Source of the DNA: Pelagophyceae sp. CCMP2097 | Taxonomy: Eukaryota; Sar; Pelagophyceae | Reading direction: 5' to 3' | Assembly (NCBI GenBank): GCA_026770575.1 | Contig: MU657167.1 | Coordinates: forward strand, 757,084 to 821,083 | DNA: 64,000 nt | In this document: positions 50,355 through 61,336 of the stretch, one piece after another | How the letters are laid out: each line of letters starts with the position of its first letter | Position numbering within the stretch: position 1 is the stretch's first letter | Notes under the pieces: generated by a model | Seen by the model: only the letters and a program-made list of their open reading frames with translations | Told to the model about the DNA's origin: nothing | Database searches by the model: none | Made by a program: the position numbers and the translations under genes

Positions 50355-53300
50355 TTAAAACCTTCTTCGGCAGGCAAAGGCGTTGGACTCTTGGGAGACC
50401 GCGGTAAGGCCGTCGAGCGTGAGCGCTTGGACGCGGAAGACGTATCTCCTCGCCGGCTTGAGATCCGGGATGACGGCGCCAGCTTCGAGGAGCCCGAGTG
50501 CGACGTCGGACCACACGGCGTCGTCTTCAACGCGAGACTGTAAAACGTATTTCACGACGCCGCCCGCGGGCGGCGGCGCCCAGCGCAGCTCTATGAACGC
50601 GACGCCCGCTTTGACGAGGTCGGGGGCGCCGGGCGGGAGGCGTTCGCAGGAGGCTAAAGGTAAAGACGCGGGCGACCACTCGGACCAGCCGTGTTGGTTG
50701 TTGCTTCGGACGCGAAAGGCCAGCGGACTCTCCGCGTCGACGAAGAGTTGGGAGACGAGGCCCGACGTCGACCCTGCCGCGATCCAGCCGCCGTCGCCGA
50801 GTTTCTGAACCTCGAACACCGTCAGGGGTTGGCCGTTGCACGCCCCTGCGACCCAACAGACGCAGACTTGCCGCGCCGTGCACAACTCGGCTAAACCCGT
50901 CGGCGCCGCGGGGGCGTCGGGCGCGGCCTCGTGCGTGCGCGAAACGTCCGTCGCCAAAGCCCCGTCCCACGATCGCCAGCCGTCGGCGTCGCACGGCCGC
51001 ACGCGGAACTTGTAGCGCGTGCCCGGCGCCAAACTTTCAACGACCAACGAAATCTTCGAGGCGTGCGGGATGGCGGCGTCGACCAAGACCCAGGGCTCGC
51101 GCTTGCCGGGGCGGTGCTCCTGCAGCTGCAGCTCCCACTTTGAAGCTTTCAAAAAATGAGCGTCCCATTGCACCGTCGCGGTCCGCACTGAAACGTCCAC
51201 CGATATGGAATTCCGGGCCTCCAAAGGCTCGGAGATTCTGGAAAAGTGGGAAAAGGGCGCCTCGGCGCCCTCTTCCACCGCGTTGCAGGCGCGGACTCGG
51301 ACGATGAGAAAGTCACCAGGCGAGAGGCCTGGGACGCACAGAGTCGGCTTCTCCTCAGCGGCGAAGCGGACCGTGACCCAGTCCTTCTTCTTCAGCGTCG
51401 TCCAGTCGTTTGAATCGTCGGACGTCTCGCCCGCGGGCTTTGGAGTCTGGGGTAAAGCGTCGCACGCGGCTCTCACCTTGAGCTGCGTCATCCCAGGTTG
51501 CGCCGCCAACAAACGCATCTTCTCCGCGCGCGACCCGCCGACGACGCAGCGCTGCACCTCGTACGTGTGCGTCGAGTGGCCGTTGTCGTACCGCGGCGGC
51601 AGCCAGCCGACGACTAAAGTCGAATTCGTCGCGAAGATCAAAAAGGGCTCGCCCGGTGCGTCGGGCACGTCGCAGAGCGTGGTGCACCGCATCGACGCCG
51701 AGAGCGGGCCAAAGCCCGCGGCGTTGAACGCTCTGACCGTGGCCACGTACCGAGTCGCCGGCCAGAGGTCTTTTATGGACGTTCCCGCGCTCGTTTTTCC
51801 CGCCCCGAGCGCCGCCACGCGGTGCGCCTTGCGGCCGTCTTTGTTCAGCAGCGGCGGCGGCAGGAAGCTTTTCTTCGTGCCGTTTCGGTTCGGCGACTGC
51901 GAGGCGACGAACCTCTGTCCGAGTTGGTGGCACCGCAGCGTCTGTTGGTAGGCTTTTGATTCTTCGCGCGGCATGGTCTGGACCCAGTCGACTTGGTAGA
52001 ACTGCGTTTCCGCGACGGCGTCCCCGCGGTCCGGCGCCGCGCTCCAAGTCAGCTGGAACCGGCGCGGTGTGACGTTCTCAACGGCCGTGCCGTCGAGGCG
52101 CCACGGCACCTCTTTCAAAGAGTCGCGCATCTTCCGCACGACTAAATTCCGGCAGGCGTTTTCGGGGACGAGCTCGTAGGCCCTTTTCATGTTCGCCTCG
52201 ACGAGGGACGGCGTGGCGCCGCGGCGAATCAGGAGCTCGACCATGCAGACGTTGGATGCCTTGGCCGCCAAATGTAAAGGCGTCTGCCCGAGGCGGCACC
52301 TGCGCGAGTCGGCGTCCGCGCCGTACCTGAGCAAAAGCTCGGCGACGGCAGTCTGCCCAAAGTCCACGGCGGCGTGTAAAGCGCTGTAGCCGAGCTGAGG
52401 ATGCAAAGCTGCAAGAAGGTCATATAAGTCGGGAACCGAAGATGCGCTGCTCTGGGGCGGGTCGAGCGACCGTCGGATGAACCGCTCGACGACGTCGAGT
52501 TGGCCGAGGGCCACGGCGTCCATCAGCTTTTTTGGCTCTAAACTTGCCAACTCCGACGTCCACGACGCGCCCGCGATCGGCCGCTGCGTTTTACGCATGG
52601 CCACGCGGCGCGGCCGAGCCGGGGCGGGAACGGTGCTGCGCCGCCGCTCTGGCGCAGTTGCCCGCCCCGTCGTATTCCAGGCAATGTCGTCGGCGTCCGG
52701 GACGAGTTTGCGCGGGCTGTCGCACTCCGGGCCCCGCGGCTCCGTCGAGGGGCGGCCGCGCGGCTCCGTCGGGCTGTCGCACTCGGGCCCGGGCGGTGTG
52801 TCCGTCGCCGCGTCGGACTCGTCCGCCGCGTGTTGGGCGAAGCGCGTCGACTGTTGGGCGAAGTGCGTCGACTCCAGGGCAAAGTCCAAGAGATCGTCTT
52901 CATCTTCCACCCCGTAGTCGTCGAATTCGCGGCCCAGGCGCTCCATCACGGCGCAAAAGACGCCGTCCTTGCGCGCCTCGAAGTGGATGAGGCGGACGAG
53001 CGCCGCCGCGCCGACGGCGTACACGGCGGCGCCGGACAGCGCAGACCGCGGGAACACCTCCAAAGCGTCCGCCGACGGCGCGCGGGCCGGGCCGCCGCGC
53101 TGCGCGTGGGCCTCGTCCGCGTGCAGCGCCGCCGCCGCCGCAAGCGCGAGGCGCGTCCGGTCCGCCGTCGCCGTGAGCTCGAGGGCCCGCTGCACGAGCG
53201 CGCGCAGCGCCTGCGACGCCTTCTTGGAGGGCGGCGATGTCTCTCGAAGACGTTTGGCGTACCTCGGCGTTTCGCGCGAGGCGGCCGCCCTGTTCGTCGA

Positions 53301-53511
53301 CGGCCGCCGTGAGGAGGAACTCTACGGCCAAGGCGGTGATTCTCGCCGTCTGCGCCGCCTCGGCGTGCGCCATCAAACCCTGGCCGAGCAGATGCGCGGC
53401 CCTGGAAGCGGCCCCCTCGAAGGTCCCACCTCGATAGGGACGTGGCGCAGAGCTCGAGCGCGCGACTCGATAACGCTGGGAAGAAAACCCGTTGGCGGAT
53501 CGAAGCCCCAT
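50355..53511 (-). CDS. Ankyrin repeat plus fibronectin type III protein, 1,034 residues
   Basis: Exons 53511-53263 and 53210-50355 (52-nt intron) give an intact frame. The first 250 residues are mostly Ala/Arg-rich and helical. Ankyrin repeats follow (LMDAVALGQLDVVERFI, YSALHAAVDFGQTAVAELLL, QTPLHLAAKASNVCMVELLI). At least four FN3-like beta-sandwich domains come next, marked by motifs such as DLWPATRYVATVRAFNAAGF, PGEPFLIFATNSTLVVGWLP, LAPGTRYKFRVRPCDADGW, FRVRSNNQHGWSEWS and DLKPARRYVFRVQALTLDG. There is no signal peptide, so it is an intracellular scaffold, similar in domain mix to FANK1 but larger. The gene ends against element E. Confidence 0.85.
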
Positions 53512-53594
53512 CGCCGCCGCGGAAAGCCTCGGACGAGGGGGCGGTTCAGAGGAGCAAACGGGGCGGGTATGATTATGATGAAAATAAGTTGTCA

Positions 53595-55531
53595 CTATCT
53601 TCCTCGGCGGCCGTAGGTGCGGACCGAGGGCGACGTCTTTTCGAGCTCTGGCTTGCCCGTGGCGGGCCGCGGCCCAACGGTGTCCTTTCTTCGCCCGGCG
53701 ACCTGGCCCGGCGCGGCCTTTGCGGCCTTTGGCGCCTTTTTCTCCTTGCCCTGAATCTTGCCCCCGAGCTTGGCCCCTCTTGCGGCCTTGCGCAGGTCGT
53801 TTGCGGCGAGGCTCCGAGCGCTCGGCGGCCGGTCCTTCTTGTTCGCCGGAGAGGAAGATCGCAGGCGGCCGCCAGACTCGTAATCTTTTCGGTCGGAGGT
53901 GAGGTCATCTAAAGGTTCGCCGTTTGCGATGCCGCGCTCGATGGCCGCGTTGAGGACGGCGTCGGACCGCGTCACGAGGGCCGTCACCTTGCCCTCGAGG
54001 CCGAATCGGGCCGTGCGTCCGGCGCGGTGCAAATAATCGATGGGATTGCGAGGAAAGTCGAACATGACGACGTGGCCGACTGTGGGCATGTCCAAACCGC
54101 GAGCCGCGAGGTCAGTGCAGACTAAAACAGCAGTCTCTTTGCCTCGAAACTTGACCAGCGAGTCGCTCCGCTCGTCGGAGTTCATCTCGCCGTGGTAGCA
54201 CATGAGCGCGTCGTCGTCGTTGTTGCGCTGCTCTCGGAGAGTGTGCTCCACGGCGCGGCACGAGGCCACCGTGTTGCAAAAAACAAGAGTGAGGCCCTGG
54301 CGCTGCTTCTTCTTCGGGGCGTCGGCTCTTAAGACTTCCTGGACCAAAACGTCCAGCTTGTTCCGGCCGCCCACGTCGATGCTGCGGTGGTCCAGCGTCG
54401 CGACGGCGCGGTGCAGAGTCTTGGACTCGATGAGGCGCATCATCGGCACAAACCCCCATTCGCCCGTCCGGTCCGACGACGCGAACGCGGCGCGGACTGG
54501 CGCCGTCAGCGTCGCAGTCGTCATGACCAACTGCGCGCGCGGCGTCGTCTCCACCGCCGACGGCGCCCAGCCGCCGGCCTTTGGTGATTTGGCTTTTGAG
54601 AACTGTTCGCGGAGCATTGTCGCTTTCAGGAGTTTCTTCAAATCCTCGGCCCACCCTTGCACCAGCATCGTGTCCACCTCGTCGACGATGACGTGCGCCA
54701 CCTTTGAGACGTGGACGTCTCCCGCCTCCCAGAGCTTGATGAAGCGGCCTGGGGACGCCACAATAATATCCACCACTCCCGAAACGGCCTTTTTCTGCTT
54801 CCCGAGGCCGTCCGACCCACCCACGATGGACCGCGTCGACATGCGCGCCCCCGACTTTGACAGCGCCTTTGCCACGGAGAGGACCTGATCCGCCAGCTCG
54901 CGCGTCGGCACGAGCACCAGCGCGCGCGGCCTGTCAAGCCGCGCGTCAAGGCGCAAGTCGAGGCCGCATTCATTTGGGACCGCAGCCCGTGCAACACGTC
55001 GTCTGGGTGCACGAAATCAAGGACAGGGCCCATGAAAGGGGCCGCGCGCTCGGCGCACCTTCGCTCGGAAGCGACGTAGCCAGGCGCGGCCTCTGCGGCC
55101 TTGAGGGCGGAGAAGAGGGGCGCGAGGTACGCGAGCGTCTTGCCGCTGCCCGTCTGAGCCGCGAAGATAATGTCCTCTTGGCCGAGGATGGCCGGGATGG
55201 CGAGGTCCTGGATCTCAGACGGGGCAGAAAGGTCGAGATCCACCAGCGCCTTGGAGACTTCGTTGCCGAGGCCGAGTTTGCCCCAGGCGCTCTCGCCGAC
55301 GGTGGCGACGGTGCGCTGGGCGTTGAGACCGCTGTTCAATGAGACCTGCGGCCTGCGCAGCCCCTCGCCGCCTTCAACGCTCGACCAGGTGATGGTCGAC
55401 GCTGCGCGCCGCGCCGCATAGCCCCGCGCGCGGCCCGCCAACCGGCCCAGACCCCGCGCGGACTTGAGGGAACCGCCGAGGAGCAACATCGCCAACATCT
55501 TGCCACAATCGCCAAAAAGCGCAGACCTCAC
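53595..55531 (-). CDS. DEAD-box RNA helicase, organelle-type N-terminus, 626 residues
   Basis: ATP-dependent RNA unwinding. Exons 55531-55059 and 55002-53595 (56-nt intron) give an intact frame. Motifs: Q ([15 protein letters not shown]), I (AQTGSGKT), Ia (PTRELADQ), Ib (SPGR), II (VDEVD, a DEVD variant of DEAD), III (TAT in place of SAT), IV ([11 protein letters not shown]), V (TDLAARGLD) and VI (HRAGRTAR). The N-terminus is Arg/Leu/Ala-rich without acids ([18 protein letters not shown]), like a mitochondrial or plastid presequence; an alternative start is the second Met. The tail is basic and Lys-rich ([14 protein letters not shown]). A role in organellar RNA or ribosome maturation is inferred. 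It starts head to head with the GT25-like gene. Confidence 0.93.
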
Positions 55532-55566
55532 TGGCAGTCGACCCGGGCGTGGTGGGCCGTGCTCGC

Positions 55567-56986
55567 ATGGTGCTGCTCGTGACGATTACGATGGGCGGCC
55601 CGCGGATGCACGCCTTGCTCTCGCAGTCCGAGGCCGCGTCTTGGCCCTGGTCGGGCACCCCGGGCCGTCGCAGGGATGGTGCATCAGAGGGCGCTGGCAT
55701 CGTCCCGCGCGGATCGTTTGCATCGTCCCGCGCGAACGAAGACCGTCCAGGTTCGAGGCGGGTGACGACAATTGGAGCCTCGAGATTGCTCGCCGCGCCT
55801 TTGGCGAGGAGACTCCGCCGAGACTCGACGGCTTCGACCTCGAGTACTCACAAGGCATCCTCGGCGACGCCGTCGTCTCCGAGCAGCGCGCCACCGACCT
55901 CGCGGGTACGTCCCGCGAACGCCCGCGCGCCCCTTGACGCGCGAATGCAGGCGACGTGCTCGACGCCATCGGGTTCGACGCGGCGCAGAGATTGGAATTT
56001 GCGCAGCTCGCGGCGCGCGCGCGGCCGGCGAACCGCCGCGTGCTGGGCTGCTTGCTCGCCAACCTGCGCGCCATGCGCGTCTCGGCGCAGCGGCGGCGCG
56101 AGGGCAAGGTGGCAATGGTCCTCGAGGACAACGCCCGCGCCTGCCTCGACGGCGCATCTGAGCGTGTTGGCGCGGCTTTGGAGGCGGCGAACGCGGCCGG
56201 GATCGACCTGGTCTATCTGGGCCACTTGGCTCACGACGACACCATGGCCCGCGTCCGCGACGCGCCGCGAGACCAAGGCGGCCTCGCTGAAGTCCCAGAG
56301 TCCGTCGGCGCGGTGAACCACGAGCTCTGGGGCACTTACGCGTATTCGTGCTCCGAGGCGCTGTACAGCGCGGTCCTGGAACACATTCGCACCGGGTTTC
56401 CGAAGTCGCTCTTCAAACTGCGGTGGCGAGACGCAGAGGTGACGCCCATCGATAAGATGCTCCAGCGTGCGTGCTGCGGGCACTCGTCCGCGAAGGACGG
56501 CGGCGATTAGGCGTCGCGCGGGCCCGCGGCCTCCACATGCGCGCTTTGGCGGCGCCCGCGTTCTACCGCATGCCGCCCGCAATGCCGAGCAAGATTCACC
56601 AAAAATGGGACAACCCGTTTTTGAAATCGACCTCGCTCCAGCTCCGCCTCTACGGCCTCACCTGGAGCCGGATCTGGCTCACGCCCGCCGAGATGGCCCT
56701 CGCGGTGGAAGCCGAGGCCGCGGCGGTCGAGGCGGAAGCCGAGGCCGAGCGGCGCAAGGACGATCCTCCCGTCTGGAAGAAGAAACCCAGGAAGAGCAAG
56801 CCCCGGAGGCGCAAGCCAAAGGTCGACGGCACCGCCGCGCCGCCGGACGACGCCGACGCGCCGCCGGACGACGCCGACGCGCCGCCCGACGACGACGACG
56901 CGCCGCCCGACGACGACGCCCCGCTGAAAAGCGCGCTCGAGTCTCTGGCGCTCGAGTCGACGCCGCAAGTAAAAGCCTCGCCTTAG
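55567..56986 (+). CDS. GT25-like glycosyltransferase
   Basis: Exons near 55567-55905 (with at least one unresolved intron inside), 55951-56466 and 56511-56986. Family features: [18 protein letters not shown] (position of the usual VINL-RR motif), [11 protein letters not shown], the metal/nucleotide site MVLEDNA (EDD in most members, here EDN), [12 protein letters not shown] and [15 protein letters not shown]. The last exon ends with [17 protein letters not shown], a possible transmembrane-poor region, a Lys/Arg stretch ([15 protein letters not shown]) and PPDD repeats. GT25 enzymes transfer sugars to protein or lipopolysaccharide in the secretory path, yet no clear signal peptide is visible, so the first exon may be wrong. 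Confidence 0.6.
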
Positions 56987-57133
56987 TCTCGAAGCGCGGC
57001 CCGGGGCGATGGGGGCCTTTGAGACGAAGAGGGCACAAAATCTATCTTTAGCACGACCGTTGACTCGGCGGGGCTCAGCCCGGGGCGTCTGCGGCGCGGC
57101 GGCGCCTGGGCGGGTATGCGGTCGTATCGCGTG

Positions 57134-59565
57134 TCAGTACCGATTGTAGGGCGGATTTCGGCTGCTCGGCTGCGCGGCGCGCGGCGGCGCGGCGATTTGC
57201 TTGCCGCGCGCGGAGTTGGCGCGCACGGCCGACGTGGGCCGCATGGGCGTCTTGGAGCGGGCGGCAGCCGAAGCGGCGGCGTTCCACGCCGTGTGGCGGT
57301 CCACGCGCTGCTGCTGCGCCGCCGCCGCTTGCGCCGCCGTCGGCTGCGGCGGCGCCTGCTGCGGCGGCTGCGGCTGCGGCTGCCACAAGCCGCCGCCCGC
57401 GCTAGGGTACTGCGCGTGCAGGGCGCCGTGGCTCCGCGCCGACGGCTGCGACGCCGGCGGCCGCTGCTCGCGCGTCGACTCGCGGCGGTGGCGCACGAGG
57501 GAGAGCGACCCGGCCACGAGGTGTGACTGGCCGCCGTAGTGCAGCTGCTGCTGCGGCGCCGCGCGCGCCTCGCCCGTCGACGGCCGCGCCGCCGCCCCGT
57601 AGCGCGGGGCCGGCCCGTCGTCCATGACGTAGCCGGCGTGCTCCTTGCCCGTCTGCACGAGCTTGGGCCGCCGCGGGCCCTCGGACCAGGCCTGGGTGCC
57701 CGGCGGCGAGGCTCTCGACTGCGGCGCCGCCGCATTTCCGCGCTGCTCGTCGGCGCTCCGCCAAAACGACTTGGTCGTCGGCTGCGGCTGCGGCTCTGGC
57801 ACGACGGGCGGCGGCTGCTGCTGCGCGGCCAGCATCGCGGCCACGTTGGCGTAGCCGCCGCCGGGCGCCGTCTGCGGCCTTGCGCGCGCCGCCGCCGCGC
57901 CGGATGCGGCGCCGTCGTAGGCGCTCCGCGGCTCCTCGTGCGCCGGCGGCGCCACTCCCGAGATGGAGACGCGCCTCGCGTGGTTCGCGCCGGCGGCGGC
58001 GGCCACGTCGGCCGTCACCTGCGAGTGCGCGCCGGCGCGGTCCGCCGGCGTCGAAGCCGTCGCAGCCGTCTGCGCCGTCCAGAGGCGGGCGTACGTGGTA
58101 GACGCCACCGCGGCCACCGACTCGTTGGCGGCAGTGCTGGGCCGCCCGGAAGGTATCGTCACCGTCACCTTGTCGCCCGCCGCGCCCGACTTGTGCGACC
58201 GAGACGAAGGCTGCTGCGCGGCGGCGTAGGCGGCGCGAGGCGCCGCCGCCGCCTGCCTCTCTGCGTAGAGGCGGTCCGCGTACTGCTTGGCGTCCTTGTC
58301 CGCCTCGTCGGCGGCCTTGGCGGCCTTGGCCGCGAGCGGCGGCCGCCCGACGCCCGCGCCCGCGCCAAGCGCCGGCTTTGGGTCGCCCACGGGTTTGATC
58401 CAATCCCACTCCACGGGCCCGCCGTGGTAGCCCTGCTTTCGGAAGAGCTCGCGGAAGAGGTTGCGCACGTAGCGCGTGTTGGGCTTGGCGTCGAACGCTA
58501 ATTCGCGGCAGTACGCCAGGTACTCTTGGAATTCCGGCGGGCAGCCGCGGCACAGCTCCGCCAGCGGCGTCAGCTGCTTCTTGTCCAGGATGAGGCGGTG
58601 CTTCTGCGACGCTGTTCCCGAGACGTTTGGCGGCAGCTTCAAGCCCTGCCAGGGCAGCTTGCCCAGGAGGAAGTAGACTAGGATGTAGCCGATGGACTCC
58701 AAGTCATCGCGCCGCGACGTCTCGACGCCCTGGTGGTTCGCCACAGAGGCGTAGCGCGGCGTGCCCGTGAGGCTGCGGCCCTCGCGGTACGGGATGTGCT
58801 GCATGGTGTGCGGGTGCCGGTAGCGCTTGGAGAGGCCAAAGTCGATGCAGAAGACTAGGGCGTTCGACGTCTGGACCTGCAAGTTCGCGACAAAGTTGGC
58901 GGGCTTGATGTCGCGGTGGATCAAATGGTTCTCGTGCAGCGTCTCCGCGCGCTCCAGCAGCTGGTCCGCGATCTGGAGCGTCGTGCGCAGCGAGAAGCGC
59001 CGGCCGCAGGTGTTGAACAAGTCCTCCAACGACGGCCCGAGCAGCTCCATCACCATCACGTTGCAGTCGCGGTACGACCCAAAGTACATGACGCGCCCGA
59101 TGCCCGAGCACCTAGACCACAGCATATGTGGCGCGGCGGGGACCGTTTCGCCGCGACCGACTCGCGACGACTGACTCGCGACGACCAAACGACCCACGGC
59201 GCCTTTCGTGCGCCCCCCCGACGGCCGCCTTTCATGCGCCGCACGCATCTCCGACCGGCGCCCTCGCACAGCGTCGCACGGACTCGGCGCCTCACCCCTG
59301 AAGCTCGCGATAGACTTTGAACTCATGGCGGAGCTGTGGGCAGCGCGCGGCCTTCTTCTCAAACTTGATCGCGACCTACGCGGCGGCGCTATGCCGCGCG
59401 TCCCGCGCCGCGCCCACGCGCCGCGCGACGCGCCTGCGGCGGCGGCCCCGGCTCGTCCGAGATGAGCGTTCCGGAATAAATCTCCCCAAAGGAGCCGCTC
59501 CCGATCTTGACGCCAATCCTGTACTTCTGCCCGATGATCGTGTCGGCCTGGATGGTGGCCGACAT
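57134..59565 (-). CDS. Casein kinase 1 family Ser/Thr kinase, about 729 residues
   Basis: Exons about 59565-59434, 59375-59296 and 59111-57134. Exon 1 starts MSATIQADTIIGQKYRIGVK and holds the Gly loop GSGSFGEIYSG. Exon 2 has VAIKFEKK (catalytic Lys). Exon 3 has YRDCNVMVMELLGPSLEDLF, HRDIKPANF, IDFGLSKRY, TGTPRYAS and RRDDLESIGYILVYFL, diagnostic for CK1. The kinase domain is complete; catalytic Asp and DFG are intact. The 400-residue tail is low-complexity, rich in Ala, Gln, Pro and Ser, probably regulatory. The first intron keeps frame only with a GC-AG reading, so that junction is tentative. It starts 353 bp from the divergent PEBP gene. Confidence 0.93.
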
Positions 59566-59918
59566 GGCCGCAACGCGGCCCGCGTCCGCCGGGCGAGGGG
59601 GCCTCGGGCCAAGGTCCCGTTTCAGGGGAAGGAGTTATATCAACACGGGAGAGAGACACTTTACGCCAGCCGGCAGGCCGTTGGACCCTATTCCGAACTT
59701 CGTCAACTCAATCCCCCGCGCGTCACGGAATTGAATCTGGCGAGGCCGAGGAGGGTGCGCGCCTGCTGTATCTATCCAGCAGCCCTCCCTTTATGGCAGA
59801 TAGAAGAAGAAGAAAGGCCTCGAAGAAGAGCGTGACCCTTTCCCTGAAGACATATTTTCTTTTTATCATTTCAACCATTCGCCTGAGTCGAATACGCTCT
59901 CATCAGCAGCGCGGCACG
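59566..59918. promoter_or_regulatory. Shared 5' region of CK1 and PEBP genes
   Basis: The 353-bp gap separates divergent start codons, so both promoters should lie here. It is less GC-rich toward the PEBP side (a stretch of TTTTCTTTTTATCATTTC near 59852). No specific element is recognised. Confidence 0.4.
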
Positions 59919-60962
59919 ATGCGCGTCCTCGCAGTGCTGTGCGCCGCAGCAGCGTCCGCCAGGCGCCCGCCGCAGATGCGCGACGGCGCTCTATAGGTGC
60001 GCGCTCGCGCCGCTCGCGCAGTGCGTGATGGACTGGCGCCGCTTGCTCCGGCGGCCGGCCAAGAAGTTCGGCGCCTCGAACAGCACGCTCTCCCTGCAGT
60101 TTGAGTGCACCGAGCCAAAGCTCGAAGTCTCCTGGGGGAACAAGATCCAGCGCTACCGCTCAGATGTCGTCTGCGGTGCGCAAAGCCTCTGCGCCGGCCC
60201 GCGTATAGGGACCTTTGTACGCGAGCGGCGCGTAGGGAACCTGTTCATGCAAAACGACCTCTTGGCCGCCGGTGCGCCCCCCTTGCCGAGCACCGCCGTA
60301 CTTTGCGCCCTTTGCGCGACGCTCTCCTTCGTCCTAGCACCGCCGTACCCTTGACGACGCCGCGACCTCGCTCGTACGCAGGCCAGCCGGGCGTCAAGCT
60401 CGCGACGGCGAACCGCGACAAGACGTACATGTTCATGATGCTCGACCCGGACTGCGGCATGAACGGCTCCTGGCCATTGACGACGGAACCCGGTGCGTGC
60501 GGTCTGCTGCTCTTTTCGGCCTTTTTGACCGCCAGAGGGCAGGCTGGTACGCGCCGTGCCGGCACTGGACGGTGGGCAACGTTCCGGGCGCGGCGCTGCG
60601 GCGCGGCTCGACGGACCTATCGGCCGAGGCGGGCACGACGGACTTGACGACGTGGTACCCGTCGCCAAAGCCAAAGGGCGGCTCGCACCGCTACGGACTC
60701 TTCGTCTTCGAGCAGCGCGCGGGGCGCCTCGGCTTCGAGGACCACGACGTCTGCCAGGTGCGCTCCTCTCTTTTTGCGCCTCGCGCCGCCGCTGTCCCAG
60801 CCTTCACGGCGCTTTCAGGACTGCTTCGTCGACCCGATGTGCTGCAAGCAATTCAACGTCGGCGGCTTCATCGACAGGTACGATTTGAGTGTGGTCGTGG
60901 CCTCCAACTGGATCGTCGTACAGCACGGCACGTGCGCAGACGACCCCCTCTCCTGCCAATGA
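59919..60962 (+). CDS. Secreted PEBP-family protein, 227 residues
   Basis: Five exons (59919-59953, 59997-60175, 60382-60492, 60543-60757, 60819-60962) sum exactly to 228 codons. The start MRVLAVLCAAAACALAPL is a signal peptide. Phosphatidylethanolamine-binding family landmarks: LEVSWGNKIQ, YMFMMLDPDCGMNGSWPL, HWTVGNVPGAAL, WYPSPKPKGGSHRYGLFVFE and FEDHDVCQ. The usual DPDxP ligand-site motif is DPDCG here. It carries extra Cys pairs (FVDPMCCKQF, and CADDPLSC at the end) that suit an oxidising, extracellular setting. Members bind phospholipid head groups or regulate kinases and proteases; which applies is unknown. Confidence 0.82.
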
Positions 60963-61336
60963 AGGAAACCGAGGCCGCGGGCCGCCCGCAGCGCGCAGCG
61001 GCTCCGCGGCGCTGGTAGTGGACACCGGTCCGGTGTTGGACACCGGTCGGAACACTTTTAACCCGCCGGCCTGCCTCACACGTAATAACATAGTACTCGG
61101 TCTAACCTCCGCCGTGCGGTGGGCTCCCTCGAGAGGCGGGACGCACAAAGCTCGCGGCGCCGGTCGACGCGCCACACGGTCTGTCCAGCGTCGCGTCCGT
61201 GCGGCCCGAGCGTTCCGCGTCGCGCGCAGCGCCAACCGGAGACAAAAAGCCTTCTTGAAAGTCGAAAGTCGAACCGAATGCTCGCCAAACATTTTTGGCG
61301 ATACTTTAGTGAGATTTGCAAGTGCCGTGTTTGGAC
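60963..61336. other. Intergenic, nothing recognised
   Basis: No ORF, RNA or repeat family is recognised apart from a short direct repeat GGACACCGGTC near 61019-61049. It should include the PEBP 3' end and the promoter of the next gene. Confidence 0.5.
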
